Shown piece by piece: positions 1-7,350 of a stretch of DNA of 64,000 nucleotides. Positions within the stretch are counted from its first letter, which is position 1; every line of letters begins with the position of its first letter. The stretch lies in assembly GCF_013778505.1 (NCBI RefSeq), contig NZ_JAAOWU010000015.1, forward strand, positions 1 to 64,000, written 5' to 3'. A model generated the notes under the pieces. The model saw only the letters and a program-made list of their open reading frames with translations, ran no database searches and had not been told where the DNA came from. The DNA comes from Pseudomonas sivasensis (lineage in GTDB: Bacteria; Pseudomonadota; Gammaproteobacteria; Pseudomonadales; Pseudomonadaceae). Made by a program: the position numbers and the translations under genes.

Positions 1-155
1 AGGCCATGGCCCGTATGCGTAACGCCCTGGACGAAATCGTGGTTGATGGCATCAAGACCAACATCCCGCTGCATCGGGACCTGGTTCGTGATGAAGGCTT
101 CTGCGAAGGTGGTGTGAACATTCACTACCTGGAACACAAACTGGCCAACCAGTAA
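1..155 (+). CDS. accC: Biotin carboxylase, C-terminal end (partial)
   Basis: The last 51 codons of a gene that begins before the window; the frame opens at base 3 and stops with TAA at 153-155. The peptide contains VDGIKTNIPLH and ends in the HYLEHKL segment typical of the C-terminus of AccC, the biotin carboxylase subunit of acetyl-CoA carboxylase. That enzyme carboxylates biotin on AccB with ATP and bicarbonate in the first step of fatty acid synthesis. A strong hairpin terminator follows within 15 bases, so this is the end of an accB-accC operon. The call rests on a short tail, but accC followed by prmA is the normal Pseudomonas order. Confidence 0.9.
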   Translation, partial: AMARMRNALDEIVVDGIKTNIPLHRDLVRDEGFCEGGVNIHYLEHKLANQ

Positions 156-167
156 GTGCTCCACCCA

Positions 168-196
168 ACAAAACCGCCTTCGGGCGGTTTTGTTGT
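168..196 (+). terminator. Intrinsic terminator of the accC operon
   Basis: AAAACCGCC and GGCGGTTTT pair around a short TTCG-type loop and are followed by a T-rich run. It begins about 13 bases after the accC stop codon. Confidence 0.85.
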
Positions 197-230
197 TTCT
201 GCACACCTGTTTTCCAGGATGCACACAGTC

Positions 231-327
231 CAAATGTGGGAGGGGGCTTGCTCCCGATAGCGGTGGATCAGTTACAGATACTGAGGCTGGCACACTGCAA
301 TCGGGAGCAAGCCCCCTCCCACATTTG
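231..327. repeat. Paired REP-like palindromic repeat
   Basis: An inverted pair of the Pseudomonas repeat: CAAATGTGGGAGGGGGCTTG on one side and its complement ending CCCCCTCCCACATTTG on the other, with a variable middle. It lies between accC and prmA. The same unit recurs at 10141-10236, 18201-18302, 33743-33833, 39198-39284, 41001-41087 and 59320-59412. Confidence 0.9.
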
Positions 328-432
328 GTCCGCATTCACTCAGTAATGTCGTCTTATGCTGTTCGCTCGCGTAAACTTGCGCGCTTTCGCGACCTCGCTC
401 GTCGCACACTCATTTTTTCAAAGGTGCCCGCC

Positions 433-1311
433 ATGCCTTGGCTGCAAGTCCGTCTCGCCATCAGCCCAGAACAAGCCGAAACCTATGAAGACGCTTTCCT
501 CGAAGTGGGCGCCGTCTCGGTGACCTTCATGGACGCCGAAGACCAACCGATCTTCGAACCGGAACTCAACACCACCCCGCTGTGGTCCCACACTCACCTG
601 CTGGCCCTGTTCGAAGACGGCACCGATGCCGCCGCCGTGCTGGCCCATATGGAACTGCTCACCGGCGGCCCGCTGCCTGAGCATCACAGCGAAGTGATCG
701 AAGACCAAGACTGGGAGCGCAGCTGGATGGATAACTTCCAGCCGATGCGTTTCGGTCAGCGTCTGTGGATCGTGCCGAGCTGGCATGCCGCCCCAGAGCC
801 TGACGCGGTCAACCTGCTGCTCGACCCCGGCCTAGCGTTCGGCACCGGCACCCACCCCACCACCGCACTGTGCCTGGAATGGCTCGACGGCCAGGACCTG
901 ACGGACAGCAACGTGCTGGACTTCGGCTGCGGCTCGGGGATCCTGGCGATTGCCGCCCTGCTGCTGGGCGCAAAGGAAGCCGTGGGCACCGACATCGACG
1001 TGCAGGCTCTGGAAGCCTCCCGCGATAACGCCGGGCGCAACAACATTCCTGAAGGCAAATTCCCGCTCTACCTGCCTGAAGACCTGCCCCAGGTGCAGGC
1101 CGATGTGCTGGTGGCGAATATCCTCGCCGGGCCGCTGGTTTCCCTGGCACCGCAACTGTCGAGCCTAGTTAAGCCGGGTGGGCGTCTGGCGCTGTCGGGC
1201 ATCCTTGCCGAGCAAGGCGAAGATGTCGCTGCCGCCTATGCCCAGGATTTCGAGCTGGATCCGATCGCTAACCGCGATGGCTGGGTACGCATCAGCGGGC
1301 GTCGGCGCTAG
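433..1311 (+). CDS. prmA: Ribosomal protein L11 methyltransferase
   Basis: A 292-residue cytoplasmic enzyme that methylates ribosomal protein L11 using S-adenosylmethionine. The C-terminal Rossmann domain has the SAM loop LDFGCGSGILAI near residues 162-173, followed by the acidic segment VGTDID and the motif NILAGPL near residue 227. The N-terminal part matches the L11-recognition domain of PrmA. The open frame extends upstream to 190 but runs through the palindromic repeat, so the ATG at 433 (MPWLQVRLAI) is chosen; it gives the usual family length. It sits between accC and a DUF3426 gene, as in other pseudomonads. Confidence 0.95.
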   Translation: MPWLQVRLAISPEQAETYEDAFLEVGAVSVTFMDAEDQPIFEPELNTTPLWSHTHLLALFEDGTDAAAVLAHMELLTGGPLPEHHSEVIEDQDWERSWMDNFQPMRFGQRLWIVPSWHAAPEPDAVNLLLDPGLAFGTGTHPTTALCLEWLDGQDLTDSNVLDFGCGSGILAIAALLLGAKEAVGTDIDVQALEASRDNAGRNNIPEGKFPLYLPEDLPQVQADVLVANILAGPLVSLAPQLSSLVKPGGRLALSGILAEQGEDVAAAYAQDFELDPIANRDGWVRISGRRR

Positions 1312-1341
1312 AATGAGCGCTTGCCTGAATCGGATGGCCGC

Positions 1342-2574
1342 ATGACCGACAGTTTCGTCACCCAGTGCCCGCATTGCCAAACACGCTTTCGCGTCAACCA
1401 CGCTCAATTGAGCGTGGCCCGTGGCGTTGTGCGCTGCGGCTCGTGCCTGCAAGTGTTCAACGCGGCTCGCCAGTTGCTGGAGCAGCGCGCCCATGCGCCG
1501 GAGCCTGAACAACCGGTGATCGCGCTGCCCCCTGAGGCACCGCGCGCCATCAGCCAAAAGCAATGGACCGCCGAAGAGCTGGACCTCGACAACCTGGACC
1601 TGGACGAAGAACTGGCCAAGCTGGAGCGCCGCGAGATTCAGCACACGCTGCCCGTGGGCGCGGAGCGTCGCCAACCGGGTGCCGAGCGCAGGCAGAAAGA
1701 AGACGCCCTTAGCGCCAGCCGCGAGACCGTCAAGGCCGAAGAAGAAAAATGGGCCGCCAGCCTGTTCAGCGAGCCGCCTGAAGAGCGCACCAACGTCTCG
1801 GAAGACGAACCGGAATCGACCAAAGTCCCAGCAACCAAGCAGCGCACCGAACCGTCCATGTCGCATCACATCGACACTATCGACGACGAAACGCCGTTGC
1901 GCGCTTCGCCCGATGATGACGACATCGACCCACCGTTCACCCCGCTCACCCAGTCAGCGGACGAACCGGAACCCGAAGAGCGTCCCCAGTTTCGCCGCAA
2001 ACGCCCACGCCCCGAGGCCGGCGTTCACGACGACCTGCTTCAGGACCTCGAAGACGATCCGCTGCACCTGTATGCACAAAAACGCCCGCAGGGCTTGGGC
2101 CGCCGCCTGATCTGGATGCTGCTGGTGCTGATCGCCGCGGCCGGTCTGGCAGGCCAGTACATTGCCTACCAATTCGACGACCTGGCCCGCCAGGACGCTT
2201 ACCGCCCATGGTTCCAGCAACTGTGCCCCACACTGGGCTGCACGGTGCCGTCACGGGTCGATATCGCCCATATTAAGAGCAGCAACCTGGTGGTGCGCAG
2301 CCACCCGGAATTCGCAGGAGCGCTGGTAGTGGATGCAATCATCTATAACCGCGCGACGTTCTCCCAGCCGTTTCCGCTGCTGGAGCTGCGTTTTGCCGAC
2401 CTCAATGGCAGCCTGATTGCCAGTCGTCGCTTCAAACCCGCCGAATACCTCAGCGGCGAGTTGGCCGGTGTTAGCGAAATGCCATCTCAGACCCCGATCC
2501 ATATCTCCTTGGACATCCTTGATCCGGGCAACAAAGCCGTGAATTACAGCCTGAGCTTCCACTCACCCGAGTGA
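1342..2574 (+). CDS. Zinc-ribbon and DUF3426 membrane protein
   Basis: A 410-residue protein. The N-terminus is a zinc-ribbon of the MJ0042 type with Cys pairs at residues 9/12 (CPHC) and 32/35 (CGSC). A long acidic, low-complexity linker follows. One transmembrane helix lies near residues 254-278 (LIWMLLVLIAAAGLAG), and the last 130 residues form the DUF3426 domain, predicted periplasmic. Start at ATG 1342 (MTDSFVTQC) rather than the TTG at 1321, because the zinc ribbon usually begins at the N-terminus. The role of the family is unknown. It lies 30 bases after prmA and is probably cotranscribed with it. Confidence 0.85.
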   Translation: MTDSFVTQCPHCQTRFRVNHAQLSVARGVVRCGSCLQVFNAARQLLEQRAHAPEPEQPVIALPPEAPRAISQKQWTAEELDLDNLDLDEELAKLERREIQHTLPVGAERRQPGAERRQKEDALSASRETVKAEEEKWAASLFSEPPEERTNVSEDEPESTKVPATKQRTEPSMSHHIDTIDDETPLRASPDDDDIDPPFTPLTQSADEPEPEERPQFRRKRPRPEAGVHDDLLQDLEDDPLHLYAQKRPQGLGRRLIWMLLVLIAAAGLAGQYIAYQFDDLARQDAYRPWFQQLCPTLGCTVPSRVDIAHIKSSNLVVRSHPEFAGALVVDAIIYNRATFSQPFPLLELRFADLNGSLIASRRFKPAEYLSGELAGVSEMPSQTPIHISLDILDPGNKAVNYSLSFHSPE

Positions 2575-2759
2575 GGCGACCCATGCGCCGAAGCTTGACG
2601 GTGGATTATTGACTCGGCGCCGCGCATCCAAACCGGTGGCGATAAAGAAATAACTGTTCAGATTTTATCCAATCCAGCCTTTATCCAGTCATCGAGAGCG
2701 GGTATCATGCCAACCCTTTTTCGAACTCTAATGATCCGGCCCCACAACAGGGAAGTCCT
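2575..2759. other. Intergenic region upstream of dusB-fis
   Basis: 185 bases without a gene. An AT-rich stretch at 2645-2690 and a TATCAT hexamer at 2703-2708 suggest that the dusB-fis promoter lies here. No confident -35 element or operator is visible. Confidence 0.4.
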
Positions 2760-3773
2760 ATGTCGGCGGTACGCATCGGCCCATATACATTGCAGAACGG
2801 CTTGATCCTCGCCCCAATGGCGGGCGTCACCGACCAGCCCTTTCGTCAGCTGTGCAAGCGTTTGGGCGCGGGTCTTGTAGTCTCGGAAATGGTCACCAGC
2901 GACATGAGCTTGTGGAACACCCGCAAATCGCGGATGCGCATGATCCACGAAGGTGATCCCGAGCCCCGCTCGGTACAGATCGCCGGCGGTGATGCGCAAA
3001 TGCTGGCGGATGCGGCCCGAGCCAATGTGGAGTTGGGCGCACAGATTATCGACATCAACATGGGCTGCCCGGCCAAGAAGGTCTGCAACAAGGCCGCCGG
3101 TTCCGCACTATTGAAAGATGAGCAGTTGGTTGCCGAGATCCTGCAGGCCGTTGTCGCCGCAGTGGATGTGCCGGTAACCCTGAAGATTCGTACCGGCTGG
3201 GACCGGGACAACAAAAACGGCCTGACGGTGGCGAAGATCGCCGAACAGGCAGGCATTACAGCGCTGGCAGTGCATGGCCGCACACGCGCCGATCTATACA
3301 CCGGTGAAGCCGAGTACGACACCATCGCCGCAATCAAGCAGGCAGTGTCGATGCCCGTGTTTGCCAATGGCGACATCGACTCAGCCGAAAAAGCCCGGCG
3401 CGTGCTGCACGCCACCGGTGCCGATGGTTTGTTGATTGGCCGGGCCGCCCAGGGGCGTCCATGGATTTTTCGTGAGATCGAACATTTTCTGCGCACCGGT
3501 GAAGTCTTGCCTGCGCCGGAGTTGGTCGAGGTGGAACGTATTCTGCTTGAGCATCTGGCTGCACTTCACACCTTCTATGGAGACGTGATGGGCGTGCGCA
3601 TTGCTCGCAAGCATGTGGGTTGGTATCTCGCAACCCTGCCGGGCGCCAGGGAGTTTCGCGCCGGGTTCAATCGTTTGGATGAAACGCAAGCACAGGTCAC
3701 CGCCGTTCGTGAGTTTTTTGCCGAGCGAGACAAGAGCCTGAGAGCAGGGGACGGAGAAGGGGTGGCCGCATGA
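2760..3773 (+). CDS. dusB: tRNA-dihydrouridine synthase B
   Basis: A 337-residue flavoenzyme that reduces uridine to dihydrouridine in the D-loop of tRNAs. The FMN-binding TIM barrel opens with ILAPMAGVTDQPFR. The family signature INMGCPAKKV carries the catalytic Cys103. Later barrel elements include LKIRTGW, AVHGRTR and the phosphate-binding ADGLLIGRAAQGRP. A C-terminal helical tRNA-binding region follows. The gene overlaps fis by four bases (ATGA), reproducing the dusB-fis operon conserved across gammaproteobacteria. Confidence 0.95.
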   Translation: MSAVRIGPYTLQNGLILAPMAGVTDQPFRQLCKRLGAGLVVSEMVTSDMSLWNTRKSRMRMIHEGDPEPRSVQIAGGDAQMLADAARANVELGAQIIDINMGCPAKKVCNKAAGSALLKDEQLVAEILQAVVAAVDVPVTLKIRTGWDRDNKNGLTVAKIAEQAGITALAVHGRTRADLYTGEAEYDTIAAIKQAVSMPVFANGDIDSAEKARRVLHATGADGLLIGRAAQGRPWIFREIEHFLRTGEVLPAPELVEVERILLEHLAALHTFYGDVMGVRIARKHVGWYLATLPGAREFRAGFNRLDETQAQVTAVREFFAERDKSLRAGDGEGVAA

Positions 3774-4090
3774 CGATGATGACCGAGACTTTAGTGAGTG
3801 GAACAACACCCGTGAGCGACAACGTCAATTTGAAACAGCACCTCAACACGCCGAGCGAAGAAGGCCAGACCCTTCGCGGGAGTGTCGAGAAGGCGCTGCA
3901 TAATTATTTCGCCCACCTTGAGGGCGCTTCCGTCACGGACGTGTACAACCTGGTGCTCTCCGAAGTCGAGGCGCCCTTGCTCGAATGCGTGATGAACTAC
4001 GTCAAGGGCAACCAGACCAAAGCCAGTGAGCTGCTGGGCCTCAACCGTGGCACCCTGCGTAAAAAGCTCAAACAATACGATTTGCTGTAA
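3770..4090 (+). CDS. fis: Nucleoid-associated regulator Fis
   Basis: A 106-residue DNA-bending protein that controls growth-phase transcription and DNA topology. The C-terminal helix-turn-helix TKASELLGLNRGTLRKKL is nearly the same as in enterobacterial Fis. The N-terminal beta-hairpin region is longer and more divergent, as usual in Pseudomonas. The ATG at 3770 overlaps the dusB stop; an internal ATG at 3776 is also possible. An intrinsic terminator follows 18 bases after the stop, so this is the last gene of the operon. Confidence 0.95.
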   Translation: MTMMTETLVSGTTPVSDNVNLKQHLNTPSEEGQTLRGSVEKALHNYFAHLEGASVTDVYNLVLSEVEAPLLECVMNYVKGNQTKASELLGLNRGTLRKKLKQYDLL

Positions 4091-4107
4091 GCATTCAATC
4101 CAACCAG

Positions 4108-4140
4108 AAAGGCGCCCGCGTAAAACCGGTCGCCTTTTTT
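4108..4140 (+). terminator. Intrinsic terminator after fis
   Basis: AAAGGCG at 4108-4114 pairs with CGCCTTT at 4131-4137 and a T-run follows. It separates dusB-fis from purH. Confidence 0.85.
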
Positions 4141-4171
4141 GCTGACTCCTTTGCTTTTGATGGAAATTGAA

Positions 4172-5779
4172 ATGACCGACCAGACTACCCGCCTGCCGAT
4201 CCGCCGCGCCTTGATCAGTGTCTCCGACAAGACCGGGATCCTCGAATTTGCCCGGGAGCTGGAAGCCCTGGGCGTGGAAATCCTCTCCACAGGCGGGACC
4301 TTCAAACTGCTGCAGGACAACGGCGTGGCCGCAGTAGAAGTCGCGGACTACACCGGTTTCGCAGAAATGATGGACGGTCGGGTCAAGACCCTGCATCCGA
4401 AAATCCACGGCGGCATCCTCGGCCGTCGCGGCATCGACGACGCCATCATGACCGAGCACGGCATCAAGCCGATTGACCTGGTAGCGGTTAACCTCTACCC
4501 GTTCGAAGCCACCATCAACAAGCCAGGCTGCGACCTGCCGACCGCCATCGAGAACATCGATATCGGCGGCCCGACCATGGTTCGTTCGGCAGCCAAGAAC
4601 CACAAAGACGTGGCCATCGTGGTGAACGCCGGTGACTACGCCCAAGTACTGGAAAGCCTGAAAGCCGGCGGCCTGACCTACGCCCAGCGCTTCGACCTGA
4701 TGCTCAAGGCGTTCGAACACACCGCCGCCTACGACGGCATGATCGCCAACTACATGGGCACCGTGAACCAGGCCGCCGAGACCTTGAGCACAGAAGGCCG
4801 CAGCCAGTTCCCGCGCACCTTCAACAGCCAGTTCATCAAGGCCCAGGAAATGCGCTACGGCGAGAACCCGCACCAGAGCGCGGCGTTCTACGTGGAAGCC
4901 AAACCTGCCGAAGTGGGTATCGCCACTGCGACCCAACTGCAAGGCAAAGAACTGTCCTACAACAACGTGGCCGACACCGACGCCGCGCTGGAATGCGTGA
5001 AGAGCTTCGTCAAGCCGGCCTGCGTGATCGTCAAGCACGCCAACCCATGTGGCGTGGCCGTGAGCCCGGACGCGGAAGGCGGCATCCGCCAGGCGTACGA
5101 ACTGGCCTACGCCACCGACACCGAGTCGGCGTTCGGCGGCATCATTGCCTTCAACCGTGAACTGGACGCCGAGACCGCCAAGGCCATCGTCGAGCGTCAG
5201 TTCGTTGAAGTCATCATCGCCCCTTCCGTCAGCGAAGAAGCCCGCGCCATTGTGGCTGCCAAAGCTAACGTGCGTCTGTTGGCCTGCGGTGAGTGGTCGG
5301 CTGACCGCGCCGCAGCCTGGGACTACAAGCGCGTCAATGGCGGCTTGCTGGTACAGAGCCGCGACATCGGCATGATCGGCAGCGAAGACCTGAAAGTGGT
5401 GACCAAGCGCGCCCCTACCGAGCAAGAGATCAACGACCTGATCTTCGCCTGGAAAGTCGCCAAATACGTTAAATCCAACGCCATCGTCTACGCCAAGAAC
5501 CGTCAGACCATCGGTGTCGGCGCTGGCCAGATGAGCCGCGTGAACTCGGCGCGTATCGCCGCGATCAAGGCTGAGCACGCTGGTTTGCAGGTTGTAGGTT
5601 CGGTGATGGCATCCGATGCGTTCTTCCCGTTCCGTGACGGCTTGGACAATGCAGCCAAGGCCGGCGTAACCGCCGTTATCCAACCGGGCGGATCGATGCG
5701 CGACGCAGAGGTTATCGCCGCTGCTGATGAAGCTGGCATCGCCATGGTCTTCACCGGCATGCGCCACTTCCGTCACTAA
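4172..5779 (+). CDS. purH: AICAR transformylase / IMP cyclohydrolase
   Basis: A 535-residue bifunctional enzyme that catalyses the last two steps of de novo IMP synthesis: formyl transfer to AICAR, then ring closure. The N-terminal MGS-like cyclohydrolase domain starts with RALISVSDKTG and contains LSTGGTFKLL. The C-terminal transformylase carries the signature KHANPCGVAV and ends in FRDGLDNAAKAGVTAVIQPG, which is typical. The ATG at 4172 (MTDQTTRLPI) is chosen because it gives the standard length; upstream in-frame starts overlap the fis terminator. purD follows after a palindromic repeat. Confidence 0.96.
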   Translation: MTDQTTRLPIRRALISVSDKTGILEFARELEALGVEILSTGGTFKLLQDNGVAAVEVADYTGFAEMMDGRVKTLHPKIHGGILGRRGIDDAIMTEHGIKPIDLVAVNLYPFEATINKPGCDLPTAIENIDIGGPTMVRSAAKNHKDVAIVVNAGDYAQVLESLKAGGLTYAQRFDLMLKAFEHTAAYDGMIANYMGTVNQAAETLSTEGRSQFPRTFNSQFIKAQEMRYGENPHQSAAFYVEAKPAEVGIATATQLQGKELSYNNVADTDAALECVKSFVKPACVIVKHANPCGVAVSPDAEGGIRQAYELAYATDTESAFGGIIAFNRELDAETAKAIVERQFVEVIIAPSVSEEARAIVAAKANVRLLACGEWSADRAAAWDYKRVNGGLLVQSRDIGMIGSEDLKVVTKRAPTEQEINDLIFAWKVAKYVKSNAIVYAKNRQTIGVGAGQMSRVNSARIAAIKAEHAGLQVVGSVMASDAFFPFRDGLDNAAKAGVTAVIQPGGSMRDAEVIAAADEAGIAMVFTGMRHFRH

Positions 5780-5796
5780 ACACCACTGCTTTCCTA

Positions 5797-5926
5797 CTGT
5801 AGGAGCGAGCGGGACGCCTAGTTCTTGCTCGCGAAAAGCCCGAGAACGCCACGGGGAGTCAGATGCCCCCCGTTATCGTTGACGATCTTCGCGAGCAAGA
5901 ACTAAGCGTCACCCTCGCTCCTACAG
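5797..5926. repeat. Long inverted repeat between purH and purD
   Basis: CTGTAGGAGCGAG at the left and CTCGCTCCTACAG at the right are inverted copies. Inner arms AGTTCTTGCTCGCGAA and TTCGCGAGCAAGAACT are also complementary. This is a Pseudomonas repeat family distinct from the GGGGGCTTGC type elsewhere in the window. The transcript would fold into a long stem. Confidence 0.8.
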
Positions 5927-5956
5927 AAAGCACAGCGTTTCACAGAGGTTTTTGAA

Positions 5957-7249
5957 ATGAATGTTTTGATCATTGGCAGCGGTGGCCGTGAACACGCCCT
6001 GGCCTGGAAAGTTGCCCAGGACCCACGTGTCCAGAAAGTTTTCGTAGCACCCGGCAACGCCGGTACCGCCATTGAAGCCAAGTGCGAAAACGTCGCCATC
6101 GACGTGCTAGCCCTTGAGCAACTGGCCGACTTCGCCGAGAAAAACGTCTCCCTGACCATCGTCGGTCCGGAAGTCCCTCTGGTCGCCGGTGTTGTGGACC
6201 TGTTCCGCAGCCGTGGCCTGGACTGCTTCGGCCCTACCGCTGGCGCTGCCCAGTTGGAAGGTTCCAAAGCCTTCACCAAGGATTTCCTGGCACGCCACAA
6301 AATCCCGACCGCCGACTACCAGAACTTCACCGAGATCGAGCCGGCCCTGGCTTACCTGCGTGAAAAAGGTGCGCCAATCGTGATCAAGGCCGATGGCCTG
6401 GCCGCCGGTAAAGGCGTGATTGTCGCCATGACCCTGCAGGAAGCCGAAGACGCCGTGCGCGACATGCTCGCCGGTAATGCCTTTGGTGACGCCGGTTCGC
6501 GCGTTGTCATCGAGGAATTCCTTGATGGCGAAGAAGCCAGCTTTATCGTGATGGTCGATGGCAAGAACGTACTGCCGATGGCCACCAGCCAGGATCACAA
6601 GCGCGTCGGCGACGGCGACAGCGGTCCGAACACCGGCGGCATGGGCGCCTACTCCCCTGCCCCGGTGGTCACCAGCGAAGTGCATCAACGCGTGATGGAC
6701 TTGGTGATCTGGCCGACCGTGCGTGGCATGGCCGATGAAGGCAATGTCTACACCGGTTTCCTCTACGCCGGTCTGATGATCGACAAGGCCGGTAACCCGA
6801 AAGTCATCGAGTTCAACTGCCGCTTCGGCGATCCGGAAACCCAACCGGTGATGCTGCGCCTGCAATCGAGCCTGGTGCTGCTGGTGGAAGCCGCCCTGGC
6901 TCAAGCCCTGGACAAGGTTGAAGCACAATGGGATCCACGCCCGAGCGTTGGCATTGTGCTGGCGGCCGGCGGTTACCCTGCCGACTACGCCAAGGGCGAT
7001 ATGATTGAAGGCCTCGACGCTGCCGCTTTGCTGGAAGGCAAGGTGTTCCATGCGGGCACCGCGCTCAAGGATGGCAAGGTTGTGACCGCCGGTGGCCGTG
7101 TACTGTGCGCCACGGCAATGGGTGCCAGTGTCGACGCTGCGCAGCAACAGGCTTATGCACTGGCCAAGAAGATCGACTGGAAAGGTTGCTTCTATCGCAC
7201 GGACATCGGCTACCGCGCCATTGCCCGCGAGCGTGGCGAAACCCAGTAA
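5957..7249 (+). CDS. purD: Phosphoribosylamine-glycine ligase
   Basis: A 430-residue ATP-grasp enzyme that joins glycine to phosphoribosylamine in purine synthesis. The N-terminus has MNVLIIGSGGREHALAWK, the family hallmark. The ATP-grasp core contains PIVIKADGLAAGKGV and the metal-binding segment EFNCRFGDPETQ. Length and architecture are standard. It follows purH across a palindromic repeat and precedes retS, the same order as in P. aeruginosa. Confidence 0.96.
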   Translation: MNVLIIGSGGREHALAWKVAQDPRVQKVFVAPGNAGTAIEAKCENVAIDVLALEQLADFAEKNVSLTIVGPEVPLVAGVVDLFRSRGLDCFGPTAGAAQLEGSKAFTKDFLARHKIPTADYQNFTEIEPALAYLREKGAPIVIKADGLAAGKGVIVAMTLQEAEDAVRDMLAGNAFGDAGSRVVIEEFLDGEEASFIVMVDGKNVLPMATSQDHKRVGDGDSGPNTGGMGAYSPAPVVTSEVHQRVMDLVIWPTVRGMADEGNVYTGFLYAGLMIDKAGNPKVIEFNCRFGDPETQPVMLRLQSSLVLLVEAALAQALDKVEAQWDPRPSVGIVLAAGGYPADYAKGDMIEGLDAAALLEGKVFHAGTALKDGKVVTAGGRVLCATAMGASVDAAQQQAYALAKKIDWKGCFYRTDIGYRAIARERGETQ

Positions 7250-7270
7250 CACTAGCTATCCGTTCGGTTA

Positions 7271-7293
7271 GGCAAGGGCCCAAGGCCCTTGCC
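7271..7293 (+). terminator. Hairpin after purD, possible terminator
   Basis: GGCAAGGGCC and GGCCCTTGCC form a perfect 10-bp stem with a 3-base loop, 22 bases after the purD stop. No U-run follows, so termination is less certain. Confidence 0.5.
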
Positions 7294-7350
7294 GTATAAG
7301 GCTGCCCCGCGCATAGTTAACCGTGCATCAACCTACGAAGGGATTTCGCC

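Noticed and set aside
231..327. Insertion sequence or transposon end
   Set aside because: The inverted repeats are short, without a transposase gene, and recur throughout the window as REP-like elements.
190..432. N-terminal extension of PrmA
   Set aside because: The extra 81 codons translate a palindromic repeat, and the conserved protein starts at 433.
3791..5776. A 661-codon open frame antisense to purH
   Set aside because: It mirrors the conserved purH frame in GC-rich DNA, has low-complexity translation (His, Gly, Val rich) and no family resemblance.
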